The notes beneath the pieces were generated by a model that was not told the origin of the DNA, did not search any database, and saw only the letters and a list, made by a program, of their open reading frames with translations. 64,000 bases of DNA. It comes from Bactericera cockerelli. Taxonomy: Eukaryota; Arthropoda; Insecta; Hemiptera; Triozidae. The translations under genes were made by a program, and so were the position numbers. Shown piece by piece: positions 53,418-62,699 of the stretch. Position 1 is the stretch's first letter. Every line of letters begins with the position of its first letter. The DNA is taken from contig CM044964.1 in assembly GCA_024516035.1 (NCBI GenBank), forward strand, positions 19,721,084 to 19,785,083, given 5' to 3'.

Positions 53418-54189
53418 TTACATTTGTAATTTTCTTGTAAGCATTTTTAGACTTAAAAGTGTCATTATTAGAAAGAAATAGAATTAATTTAAAGAAGTGA
53501 GTAGCTGCTTACACCTCATATGTGAATGATTTTATGTTTCCACTTAATTTATAATGTTATGACAAATTCACTTGTGCTGTGTTTTGAGCTCTCGTCAACA
53601 GATTATTTCCTATTCTGACATATGCCCTTTCTCTAGACTAACATTTAATTATCAGTTTCTATTAAAATTCACATACTTTTGGTACCTTAAATTAGAAAAG
53701 GCAAAAATGGACTTGTAATAGGAGGAGCTGTGGTTCAAGTCCCATTCCCTTTGTGCTCAATCTTAAATCTTTGGTTTGTAGATTTTTTTTTTTTGCATTG
53801 GTTGGCAAGGCCATTCCATACAGTCATTGGTTTGTAGATCCATTTCAGTATTGTTCATAATAAGTAAAGTCAGTAAAATGATTAAGGGTTCCTCAGAGCT
53901 TCATATAGATTATTTAGAAGCTGACACTAGAGTGGCACTTGTAAGCTTTTGCATCAATTTTTATCAAATGTGTAGGTTACCTCAATCTTAGCGGGAAATT
54001 AGGTCTCCTAGGTATTTTCACTATACAGCAAAATGTGGTCAGTCAATCAGTCTGTTTTTACTGATTATGAACCACACATTGACTGGAACCTTTTTTTTTT
54101 TAATAATCTGGAAGTATTAGATCTTGCTTATAGTGGTTTTGCACAGAAGTTTCATGCTGTTTAGCAGTAGTTGGATGAACCTCGGGTTT
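53418..54189. other. No gene recognised
   Basis: AT-rich DNA with short poly-T runs. A short direct duplication of TTGGTTTGTAGAT occurs at about 53,772 and 53,829. Confidence 0.4.
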
Positions 54190-54363
54190 CACACTTGAAG
54201 TTTTTCAACCTCACTTCAACTCATGGTCATATCATGCATGACAGGGAAAATCAAGAACCAGCTACTCAAATTAATCTTACCTAACTTGAGTGGGACCAGA
54301 AATAGCCAGCATCAGGAAGGTTCAAATTTAAAAGGTCACCCATTCCAAGTCTTAACCTCAATG
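54190..54363 (-). mobile_element. 5S rRNA-derived SINE, truncated by a tRNA-SINE
   Basis: The minus-strand core and C-box region (GGTCACCCATTCCAAGTCTT, AACCTCAATGG) are present, strongly diverged. The 5S head is cut at 54,363 by the family 1 SINE. Confidence 0.65.
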
Positions 54364-54580
54364 GAGTGCACTGGTAGTCAAGTGGTTAAAGTGTTAGTCT
54401 GGTAATCCAGGTAGGTAGGGATCCGTTGGTTCAAATCCCACCCAGTGCATGAATTTTTCCTCATTAATTTGAGTTTGTGACCACATAATAATAAGACTTT
54501 GAGGTTTAGGTGGTTGAAAATGCTTTGAGCATTAACCTCGCCTGGTGGTTGTTACCTTCCACTGAAGAGTTTTATTAGTA
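54364..54580 (+). mobile_element. tRNA-SINE family 1, inserted in a 5S-SINE
   Basis: GTGCACTGGTAGTCAAGTGG, GTTCAAATCCCACCCAGTGC, TCCTCATTAATTTGAGTTTG and the (TTA)-type end. The B box has a G-to-A change (TTCAAATCC). Confidence 0.8.
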
Positions 54581-54864
54581 TGGACTTAGCTTAAAAATTT
54601 AATGATGGAACAAAGTTTAAACCCCAAAAGTATATCTTAATCATAACATATCTGATTGGACACACGTTGGATAAAGAAAGTCTCTATGAGCAGGTCTGTT
54701 CGTCCTCTTCACTTGATAAACAAGGATTAGAGTTTAGAAGAAAGTGTAAAAGAAAATGATGTGTTTGTAAAGTTTCAAAGAGAAGGAGAGGGGGAACGCT
54801 TTAAAACTCGAGATGGAAGATGAGAAGTTTTAACAATTTAAACTTTGATTTATCTGTGGAAAGT

Positions 54865-54998
54865 ATGTTAACTTTTGCCACCGAGATATTGCTTCCCTCG
54901 CAGCCATCTTTGTTGCCTTCTCTGCTCTGTTTATTTGTTTGTGTTGTGATGGGAGTTTTGCTCAGTGGTGTCAGCGCAACTCAGTCTTGGGGGAAATG
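54865..54998 (+). CDS. Candidate first coding exon encoding a signal peptide
   Basis: From the ATG at 54,865 the frame reads MLTFATEILLPSQPSL, then LLCLFVCVVMGVLLSGVSA and TQSWGK. The hydrophobic stretch and small residues V-S-A before TQ fit a signal peptide and cleavage site. An upstream in-frame ATG at 54,820 would add 15 residues. The exon would end at AAATG/GTAGAA; without splicing the frame stops at 55,000. It is richer in G and C than its surroundings, and purine-rich sequence upstream could be a 5' untranslated region. The gene family is not recognised and no second exon was found in the window. Confidence 0.4.
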
Positions 54999-55002
54999 GT
55001 AG

Positions 55003-55361
55003 AAATCTCTCTCCCAGTATCTACTATATTATTATTTTTATGATTTAATTATTTTAGTAAAATATTACCAACTCGTGGAAGAACAAAACTAAATAAATAC
55101 AATTATACATACATATGATTGTTACATTAAAATGTCCTACCAACAATAAAATATTTAAATACAGAAGAATGACATTGTGAATTAAAAGGGTGAACTACTG
55201 TATGTTGAGTATACTAGGTTTGAGTTAAGTATCCTGTATTTCACAAGTCTTGGAAAATATGGGTATGTGCCCTTACATACGCTAGGGGATGTTGTGTCTA
55301 CCTCAGTCTGGTTTTAGCAAACTTTGACAAATTATGTTTCCGCTTTAAATATTATCTGTAC
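55003..55361. other. No gene recognised; possible intron start
   Basis: AT-rich DNA after the candidate donor site. No motif was recognised. Confidence 0.35.
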
Positions 55362-55535
55362 TTGGGTGTTCGGGGTCCACTCATACCTCGTGAGCAAAAG
55401 TGAGTAGCTGTTTTAATGTTAGCAGCGACCAGTGGCGGAATTATAGGAAAAGAAGATATTGGTATATTAAAGATATTAATTGTATTAATCCTATAATTCT
55501 GCGCTACCCACTAAAATTGTGAAATAATATTCAAG
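55362..55535 (+). mobile_element. tRNA-SINE family 6, headless
   Basis: TTGGGTGTTCGGGGTCCACT, CATACCTCGTGAGCAAAAGT, CGACCAGTGGCGGAATTATA, and the end CTGCGCTACCCACTAAAATT. Confidence 0.75.
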
Positions 55536-55961
55536 GAACGATTGGGATAGATTATAAATATTTTTACTAAAGGGAATAAACCTGCAATTAACTCGTCTAT
55601 ACCCCTAGTCTCTTCTTTCTCCCCCCTCCCCAATCCCCATATAGCACTATCTTAACATACATCGTTTCATTTACCTCTGTCTCACTACTGCGAACTTATT
55701 TTTATGAGAAGGAGTGACAAAGAGAGAAGGAGAGATAGTGGAAGTAATATGAGAGTGGGCGGGGGAGAGAGAGAGAGCAATCCTTGAGTTTCGAAAGCAA
55801 GAGGTGCTTTCTCTTTACATTTTACGCTTTTTCATCTCGTGTAGGTTGTAGGTACACTGGCACTTTTTTTTCTCTTCTTATGTTATAGTTTAACTTCCCG
55901 GGCTTGTTTCCTTTGCAAATACGTAGGTATACAGCGAACTTTTTTGTAAAGTGACATCATT

Positions 55962-56185
55962 TAAGATTTAGGGTACTACCCATCATTATTTAAGAATTAG
56001 GGTATTACCCATCATTTAAGATTTAGGGTATTACCCATCATTTAAGATTTAGGGTATTACCCATCATTTATGAAGTAGGATATTACCCATCATTTAAGAT
56101 TTAGGGTATTACCCATCATTTAAGATTTAGGGTATTACTCATCATTTAAGATTTAGGTTATTACCCATCATTTCAGAAGTACCCC
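55962..56185. repeat. 26-bp minisatellite, about nine units
   Basis: The unit is CATTTAAGATTTAGGGTATT plus ACCCAT. GAAGTAGGATATT-type variants occur at the fifth unit and at the edge. TTTAGGG and TACCC runs resemble telomere-like motifs only by chance. Confidence 0.9.
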
Positions 56186-56278
56186 AAAATGAAGATAAAA
56201 ATTATTGCTCGTTTTGTAGGAAAAACGGAGCAAAAAAGTTGACGTATTATGATGAGTAAAATACTGTAAATAGGCATA

Positions 56279-57394
56279 TCCTCCTGAGACCTGGGCATGT
56301 TTTCCCGAAAGTACTGATTAAGACCTGGCGTACTTTTAAAAGTACATATAATTTTCAAAAATTCCCGACGGTTTTTGAGAGAAGATAGTTGTGTGAAGTT
56401 GGTCGGAATATTTTATTCAGCTGTTTTGAATTGTAAACAAAACAATTTTGTGGAAAAAATCTTTTTATTTGTAGTTATGATTTGGAGCTAAAAACATGTC
56501 CAAGCGTCGCCAGAAAACGTCAACCCCTATAAAAAGCAGTAATTGAATATTATTGAATTTTTTGACACGTTTAAAATTAAATATATTTTTTTTTTACTTT
56601 GGACCTTATCCTGAAGTTACCTCATGGTGTTTACTATTTGTTTCCTTTGCAATAACAACGACCAAAGTTGGGTGTACTTTTTAAAGTACATTGGGATTCA
56701 ATCTAGTAATCAGTAAAGAAAGAGTGGAGCCAAACACTTGCCTATTGTTGAAGACGAACAACACAGGTGCCGTGGGGAAAAATGCAATCAAAGAACAAAA
56801 ATCAAATGTACTCTGTGCTTAACAAAAAAGCACAATATTGCTTTCTAACATTCCGTCAAAATTGATGTCAGTTCCCACCTAATGATTATTTAGAAAACTA
56901 CTTCTATACTTTGTAGTTCTAAGTACTGATATGTTTATTAACAAAGTTCTTAAACTTTAAGAATAGGTATGGAAAAAAATCTATAATTTTTCTATTTTCT
57001 ATGAAAAAAAAAATCTACAAAAAAAAATCAAAATTTATTGTTTCTCACTGTTTCAGTAAGTAGGTTCATTTAAAATTTAAATCTTGTCAAAAACTTAAGT
57101 TCAAATAAAAGACCAAACACTTTTTTTATATGAAAATTTGTGTTTTTCTTTACTCAGCTGTGAGAGTAATAGTAGAAGAAAACACTGCATTGAGTCCTTA
57201 TGTACTTTATAAAGTACAGTGATATATCTTATTTCAGGCCGTATTTGGTAATTTTCTTTGTACTTACACACTTATAATGACTTCCTTAATCATTATGAAC
57301 AGGAATAAAAAAAAAAAAAAATTAAAAAAAATCTCAGGACTCAAGCAGTACCTGCCTCATGTACTTTTAAAAGTACATCCAGGTCTCAGGAGGA
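56279..57394. mobile_element. TIR element with repeated GTACTTT-AAAGTAC palindromes, transposase mostly deleted
   Basis: The ends TCCTCCTGAGACCTGG and CCAGGTCTCAGGAGGA are flanked by TA on both sides. Four 16-bp palindromes lie at 56,330-56,345, 56,674-56,689, 57,202-57,217 and 57,361-57,376. Each is GTACTTT-(TA/TT/AT)-AAAGTAC, two of them just inside the ends. The interior has a short start-like MSKRRQKTSTPIKSSN at 56,496 and a Cys-rich tail at 56,717. The superfamily is uncertain: the Cys-rich tail recalls piggyBac transposases but the flanks are not TTAA. Confidence 0.7.
56717..56848 (+). pseudogene. Cys-rich C-terminal remnant of a transposase
   Basis: A 43-codon open stretch ends at TAA. 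It reads KSGAKHLPIVEDEQHRC, then RGEKCNQRTKIKCTLC, then LTKKHNIAF. Spacing is C-x4-C, then C-x2-C, then a basic and aromatic tail. This resembles the metal-binding tail of piggyBac-type transposases (H-rC-x-C-rt-kC-C-lC). The catalytic part is missing, so this copy cannot transpose itself. Confidence 0.5.
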
Positions 57395-57403
57395 TATTGG
57401 TGT

Positions 57404-57643
57404 TTTTTTTTTTTTTTTGGGGGGGGGGGGGGGTTTAACGTCGCTTTCAACTGCATGGTCATATCACGACGGGGGTGTTACCCTCCATTCGCAGGAAATT
57501 CACAAACCTGCTACCCACATTAACCTCACCCAGCCTGGGTTGGGCCGGAATGCCAGCATCACGAAGTCTTCACCTCACTGGACGTTGCTTAACTTCGGTG
57601 ATCCAACGAGAACCGGTGCATTCAACGCGCCATCGACGCTGGC
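57404..57643 (-). mobile_element. 5S rRNA-derived SINE, short subfamily
   Basis: TTGGTG followed by T-runs lies on both sides (57,398 and 57,644). The head complement GGTGATCCAACGAGAACCGG and GCGCCATCGACGCTGGC is nearly consensus. It landed just outside the right end of the TIR element. A run of 13-14 G at 57,419 separates the tail from poly-T. Confidence 0.85.
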
Positions 57644-57650
57644 TTTGGTG

Positions 57651-58257
57651 TTTTTTAATCTACAACAATAATATTGATTAAAAAAAATCGTATACGCACA
57701 AATCCCAAATTGCAAACCAGTTTGAAACACTTTTGGAGCTGGTTTTTGACAATCGTCTGTGGTGTACAATTATTTAAATATACTTAATAGGGTCACAAAC
57801 CCTATTCAATTAGGTATAAATGGTCGAAATCATTTTATTTTATTTATTTTTTTTTTTCAATTCAAATTTATCTTTAATATTTTCTTTTGTATATTTTTTT
57901 TTTTTTTTGTAATAATAATATATTAGGGTCTAATGTTTATAAAAGATATTTCTCGTTCATGCACACTCAAAACAACAGTTTGTATCCGGTTTGTTGGTTG
58001 TGCGTTTACGTCGTCTTGAAAGGTAAAAGAACAACAATTGAGAAAGTCAGAGGGGCGCCGCTACACAATAGGTGGAAAAGGATTTTTGTTTGAAATTAGT
58101 TTCCCCCAAGATAAAGAAAGTGGGCTTTTTTTCATTTCACTAAAAGAAAAGAAAGGTTCTATTTAAACGTGATCACATCTACAGGGTGTAACGAATTAGG
58201 AATATCTTGTTTTTTTTTATTTATTTTTTAAATCGTAATTATTATTTATTGAGATAT
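57651..58257. other. No gene recognised
   Basis: AT-rich DNA with several poly-T runs. ACAGGGTGTAACGAATTAGG at 58,182 resembles a TA/CAGGG transposon end without a partner. Confidence 0.4.
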
Positions 58258-58378
58258 TCAAACCAGCTACTCATATTAACCTCACCCATTCTAGGTTGGG
58301 CCGGAATAGCCAGCATCACGAGAGTTTAAATTTAAATTGGTGTATTTCATCGTGCCATCGACACTGGCTTGGCTCTTC
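58258..58378 (-). mobile_element. 5S rRNA-derived SINE, internally deleted
   Basis: CAAACCAGCTACTCATATTA, AACCTCACCCATTCTAGG and GCCATCGACACTGGC are joined by a short diverged segment. Most of the 5S-like middle is missing. Confidence 0.65.
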
Positions 58379-58770
58379 CTTGAAAACTTACTATCCATTA
58401 TCCATAACTTGGAGTCTCGGGCAACTTCTGATTAATTTACCAAGGCTCTCAGCTGTTATTGAATGTCATTAACAGAAACGCATGTATGAGATGAGAGTGG
58501 TGATAATATTAGGTACTAAATTTGGCCTGTCCTGCTACTATAATTGCCTGAATGATGATGATGATAATAATAATTATACGTGTGTTAGTCGCATGTAGTA
58601 GTAATTTAAAACTGCCATATTACTTATTAGTATGGTCAGTGTATATTTTACGTCTTTATAAATTGTTTCAATGAAATGTTGTTTGTCACTGAATGTGTGT
58701 GTGTAAAAGATGCTTACGTGTAAGAAATTGCCTAAAAAAGAGGATTACGTGCCATATTGCCTCAATGTAA

Positions 58771-58927
58771 GAGCCACATTATAAAACAGGATTAAATTCA
58801 AGATAAGCCAGTCCCTCAAGTCGGGCTATAGTGCACTGTGTCCCTCAAGTCGGGTTATTGGTTGAAACATCGACTTGAGAGAGGGTGTGGCTTTTCTTGA
58901 ATTGAATCCTGTTTTATAATTGGGCCC
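58771..58927. mobile_element. Harbinger-like palindromic MITE with TAA target duplication
   Basis: TAA lies at 58,768-58,770 and 58,928-58,930. The ends GAGCCACATTATAAAACAGG and CCTGTTTTATAATTGGGCCC pair, continuing inwards through CAAGATAAGCCA facing TGGCTTTTCTTG. CCCTCAAGTCGGG is internally duplicated. It is the best-preserved copy of this family here. Confidence 0.7.
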
Positions 58928-58930
58928 TAA

Positions 58931-59494
58931 GGGTCACATAATAAAATACTTCCGATTTCTAATATTAGAAATTGCTCGGAAGTAATAAAATTAGAACGTG
59001 TTTGGGAAGAGTGGTCGTTTGACACAAAAATCTTGGGTGCATTCTAGAATCGAACGGCTGGTCTCGTGTGATTTCTCATCGTGTTGTTCATAACAATCAT
59101 AACTGAATATATACAACACATGTAACTTGTGCAGTTATGATCTGGCGTACCTATATATTGTAATTGTATATAGCTATACCTATTCAGTTATAAACTGGCG
59201 TATTGTAATAATCATATATGTATGTATAATTGTATTTATGTAGTTTTGTTCTTCCACGAGTATGATTATTACTCACAATGTGGTACGAATGTATGTAAGT
59301 CTTGATGTATTACATGCACGTTAGTACATACATAGAAATAATTGTACATAGATATGATTTTGTATTGTGGTCGGTCTGAATCAGAATCTCGACAGCAGGA
59401 AAGAATTGTAATACGGACGAGTGAAAGGAAGTGAATATTAGCAGCATCAAGCTTCTCCATAGTAGATGGTATCATTCATATCATTATCCAGTTC
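58931..59494. other. No gene recognised
   Basis: AT-rich DNA with TATGTAC-type runs. Short direct repeats around TATTGTAAT occur at 59,155-59,230. Confidence 0.4.
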
Positions 59495-60247
59495 AGCAGG
59501 GAGAAGACCAGTGTCTCGACTAGGACTAGCCAGCACTAACAAGCCAGGCCTGAGGACGTTTAAAGAGGGAGAAGACCAGTGTCTCGACTAGGACTAGCCA
59601 GCACTAACAAGCCAGGCCTGAGGACGTTAAAGAGGGAGAAGACCAGTGTCTCGCTAGAGGATTGGGAACAGAGAACGGACTAGCCAACCCTAACAAGCCA
59701 GGCCTGAGGACGTTAAAGAGGGAGAAGACCAGTGTCTCGCTAGAGGATTGGGAACAGAGAACGGACTAGCCAACCCTAACAAGCCAGGCCTGAGGACGTT
59801 AAAGAGGGAGAAGACCAGTGTCTCGCTAGAGGATTGGGAACAGAGAACGGACTAGCCAACCCTAACAAGCCAGGCCTGAGGACGTTAAAGAGGGAGAAGA
59901 CCAGTGTCTCGCTAGAGGATTGGGAACAGAGAACGGACTAGCCAACCCTAACAAGCCAGGCCTGAGGACGTTAAAGAGGGAGAAGACCAGTGTCTCGCTA
60001 GAGGATTGGGAACAGAGAACGGACTAGCCAACCCTAACAAGCCAGGCCTGAGGACGTTAAAGAGGGAGAAGACCAGTGTCTCGCTAGAGGATTGGGAACA
60101 GAGAACGGACTAGCCAACCCTAACAATCCAGGCCTGAGGACATTAAAGAGGGAGAAGACCAGTGTCTCGCTAGAGGATTGGGAACAGAGAACGGACTAGC
60201 CAACCCTAACAAGCCAGGCCTGAGGACGTTAAAAGAGGGAGAAGCAG
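59495..60247. repeat. 86-bp minisatellite ending in an assembly gap
   Basis: The main unit contains GGGAGAAGACCAGTGTCTCG, CTAGAGGATTGGGAACAGAG, AACGGACTAGCCAACCCTAA and AAGCCAGGCCTGAGGACG. The first two units are a shorter form with CTCGACTAGGACTAGCCAGC. The later units are almost identical, then the array runs into Ns, so its true length is unknown. Confidence 0.95.
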
Positions 60248-60347
60248 NNNNNNNNNNNNNNNNNNNNNNNNNNNNNNNNNNNNNNNNNNNNNNNNNNNNN
60301 NNNNNNNNNNNNNNNNNNNNNNNNNNNNNNNNNNNNNNNNNNNNNNN
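60248..60347. other. Assembly gap (100 N)
   Basis: Exactly 100 Ns, a conventional placeholder for a gap of unknown size. The open frame crossing it is an artefact. Confidence 0.98.
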
Positions 60348-61902
60348 TCTTGTCCTTACTGGAACTCAAGAATGGCTCATCAGAATTTCGCGATCAATAT
60401 GTCAACCCTTGCAAAAACACTCTCGCTTTGAGTTGATAGTTCGTCACGACATATTTCGAGAAAAAATGTCATTCAGTCAAAAAAGCGTAAATACTTTTTG
60501 TTTACCCATCCATTTTATGTCCTTACTCAACGTAGCTCAAGAACGGCTCATCAGAATTTCGTGATTGATATCTCAAATGAAAACTGGAACTCTTTTTGAG
60601 TTGATATCCCGCCGCCGTGGCGCCGTCACGACAAATTTTAAGAAAAAAAATGTCATTTCGGTCGAAAAATGTGATTTTTTTGTGTCACCCATCCATTTTT
60701 TGTCCTTACTCCGTGTAGCTTAACCCTGGAGATATATTCCCTGATCCAAATGGACCTATAGGTAAAATTTCAGGTTTCTCGGACAATCTGTGTAGATTTG
60801 ACAACTTTTTTATTAAGTTATTTCTTATTGGTCTTAGAATTGGGAATTATTTTGGGTACCGTGCCCCCTTAACTTTTTGAGATCTTTTTTTTTACGGGAT
60901 TAGTCTTAGAATTGGCAATTATTTTGGGTCCTGTGCCCCCCTAACTTATTGATATTTTTTACTTTCCTTATCCTATAATAAGGAAAGTATTGTATTCGTC
61001 GAAAATTTGACCTACCCAGTTTTTCACATTTCTGGACGAATCATAGCCTCAGGATACCAAAAAAGTTGTTTTCAGCCATTGGTCCGTGCGTCTGTCTGTG
61101 TGTCTGTGTGTAAACAGGATATCTCAAGAACGGTAAAAGCTACAGACTTGAAATTTGGTATAAAAATTAATTTTATACACCAGACGAACCACGAAACTTT
61201 TGGTTGAAATCGGCCGCAAGATGCGGCCGCAGGGCCGCAAATATTGGCCGCAACCGCCGCTTCTTTGAATTGGTTAAAGATACAAAAAAAGTTAGAGAAC
61301 AACATTTTCTCGGATTAAAAAAATAATAGGGGTTTACTCTGATCATTTTTTTGATATCTTGAACTTTGTGGAACCCGGCCCCAATTTACCGGTATTTTGG
61401 GGGGACCCGCTTGGACTAACTTTTTTATTATTCACCCTAGATGGGAGTTGCGACATATCAAATCCAATGATTTTGAGGTGCTGATTACGAATTAGGCACT
61501 GAATTTTAACTATCTGTTACCGTTTAGTCACCAGTGGCGGAATTCGACTTCTTTTTGGGGGATAAGGAAAGTTGTGTGATGTTTACACCAGATTTTTTTT
61601 TACGAGATTAGTCTTAGAATTGGGAATTATTTTGGGTTCCGTGCCCCCCTAACTTATTGAGATCTTTTTTTTTAACGGGATTAGTCTTAGAATTTGGAAT
61701 TATTTTTGGTCCCGTGCCCCCCTAACTTATTGAGATCTTTTTTTACGGGATTAGTCTTAGAATTATTTTGGTTCCCGTGCCTATCTAACTTATTGACATC
61801 TTCTTTCTAACGGGATTAGGTATAATGCAATTTGAGAAACACCACTTACCGAAAAATCTGGGGGGCACGTGCCCCCCGTGCCCCCCCCTATATCCGCGCA
61901 TG
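60348..61902. mobile_element. Second copy of the 8-bp-duplication element, inverted, left end lost in the gap
   Basis: Relative to 37,185-38,394 this copy is reversed. It has CTCATCAGAATTTCG and GATATATTCCCTGATCC blocks, then complemented CCGTGCCCCCCTAACTTATT units, and a right end TATATCCGCGCATG at 61,889-61,902. Another insertion lies at 60,961-61,572. It has more spaced and diverged units than the first copy. Confidence 0.75.
60961..61572. mobile_element. 612-bp insertion with ACTTTCCTTATCC ends
   Basis: The ends ACTTTCCTTATCC and GGATAAGGAAAGT are exact 13-bp inverted repeats. A hairpin-forming extra copy (ATAAGGAAAGT) lies just inside the left end. The interior has GTCTGTCTGTGTGTCTGTG, a TCTCAAGAACGG stretch and a GCGGCCGC-rich patch near 61,220. 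No target duplication was recognised. The class is unknown. Confidence 0.6.
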
Positions 61903-62468
61903 TCCTCAATCATGACGAATATTTCCCCCTGCCTGTTGGAGATACTGCCAAAATAAGAGCTTCCTACAAAATAGCTTTTTCAACGGAACAAAGCAACAAT
62001 GGTCAATGATCCACCGTGCAAATGTAGGCCAATTCTCTTCACGAACTGAATCAGTGATCCATTCAATGGGAAGACAGTTTTTCAAATCCAATTTAATTAA
62101 CTCGATTTTTAACTCTCCTGGATGCGTTTGGTTCAAAAGTAAAAATCTATTTATCTTTATATTATTTTTTCTGGAAAAAAATACAATATCTAAAGAAGTA
62201 TTTTGAATTTATTTAAAATATCTGTTAAGATTATAATTTTATTGCGCTGAAGATAGGGATTGGAAGTTAATTGAAATACGACCTCTGTGTCTTTAACCGG
62301 AAAGGCTCTTCCGATTGTTGAATGAATTCCATCATATTAGGATGATTTCAACTTTTTTTTGTAAAGCTCTTCCTTATTTGATATGCAAAGCTAATTCAAC
62401 ATCTCTTTGTACATCAGGGATAACTCACAATGTTCCTGCATAACAGAAGCGGCACCCGTGCGGCGATG
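61903..62468. other. No gene recognised
   Basis: Mixed-composition DNA with several short ORFs on both strands. No family motif was seen. Confidence 0.4.
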
Positions 62469-62475
62469 GCGGTTA

Positions 62476-62691
62476 ATAATAATAATAATAATTATATCGC
62501 CTTTTTTATAATGCCCGATTAGGACTATTAAAGTCCCATTATTCCAGCAGTAAGCCCAAGACATATTATTATGTGGTAAAAATCCCAAATGGGAGGATAA
62601 CATGTCATGTCCCGGCCGGGTTTCGAACCCACGACCTCTGGAATCTTTGGATTCACAGAGTGCCGCCTTTACCACTGAGCTACCGGGACAT
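62476..62691 (-). mobile_element. tRNA-SINE family 2, full-length, with 7-bp target duplication
   Basis: GCGGTTA lies at 62,469-62,475 and 62,692-62,698. On the minus strand the head runs GTCCCGGTAGCTCAGTGG, AAAGGCGGCACTCTGTGAA, GTGGGTTCGAAACCCGGC and CGGGAC, so acceptor-stem-like ends pair. The body and AAGGCGATATAATT end are intact. It is the best family 2 copy. Confidence 0.85.
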
Positions 62692-62699
62692 GCGGTTAG

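Noticed and set aside
55962..56185. TTTAGGG-like motifs as an interstitial telomere
   Set aside because: The motif occurs once per 26-bp unit. There is no tandem TTAGG or TTTAGGG array.
60178..60564. 128-residue ORF across the N gap
   Set aside because: It spans 100 Ns and combines a minisatellite with a transposon end.
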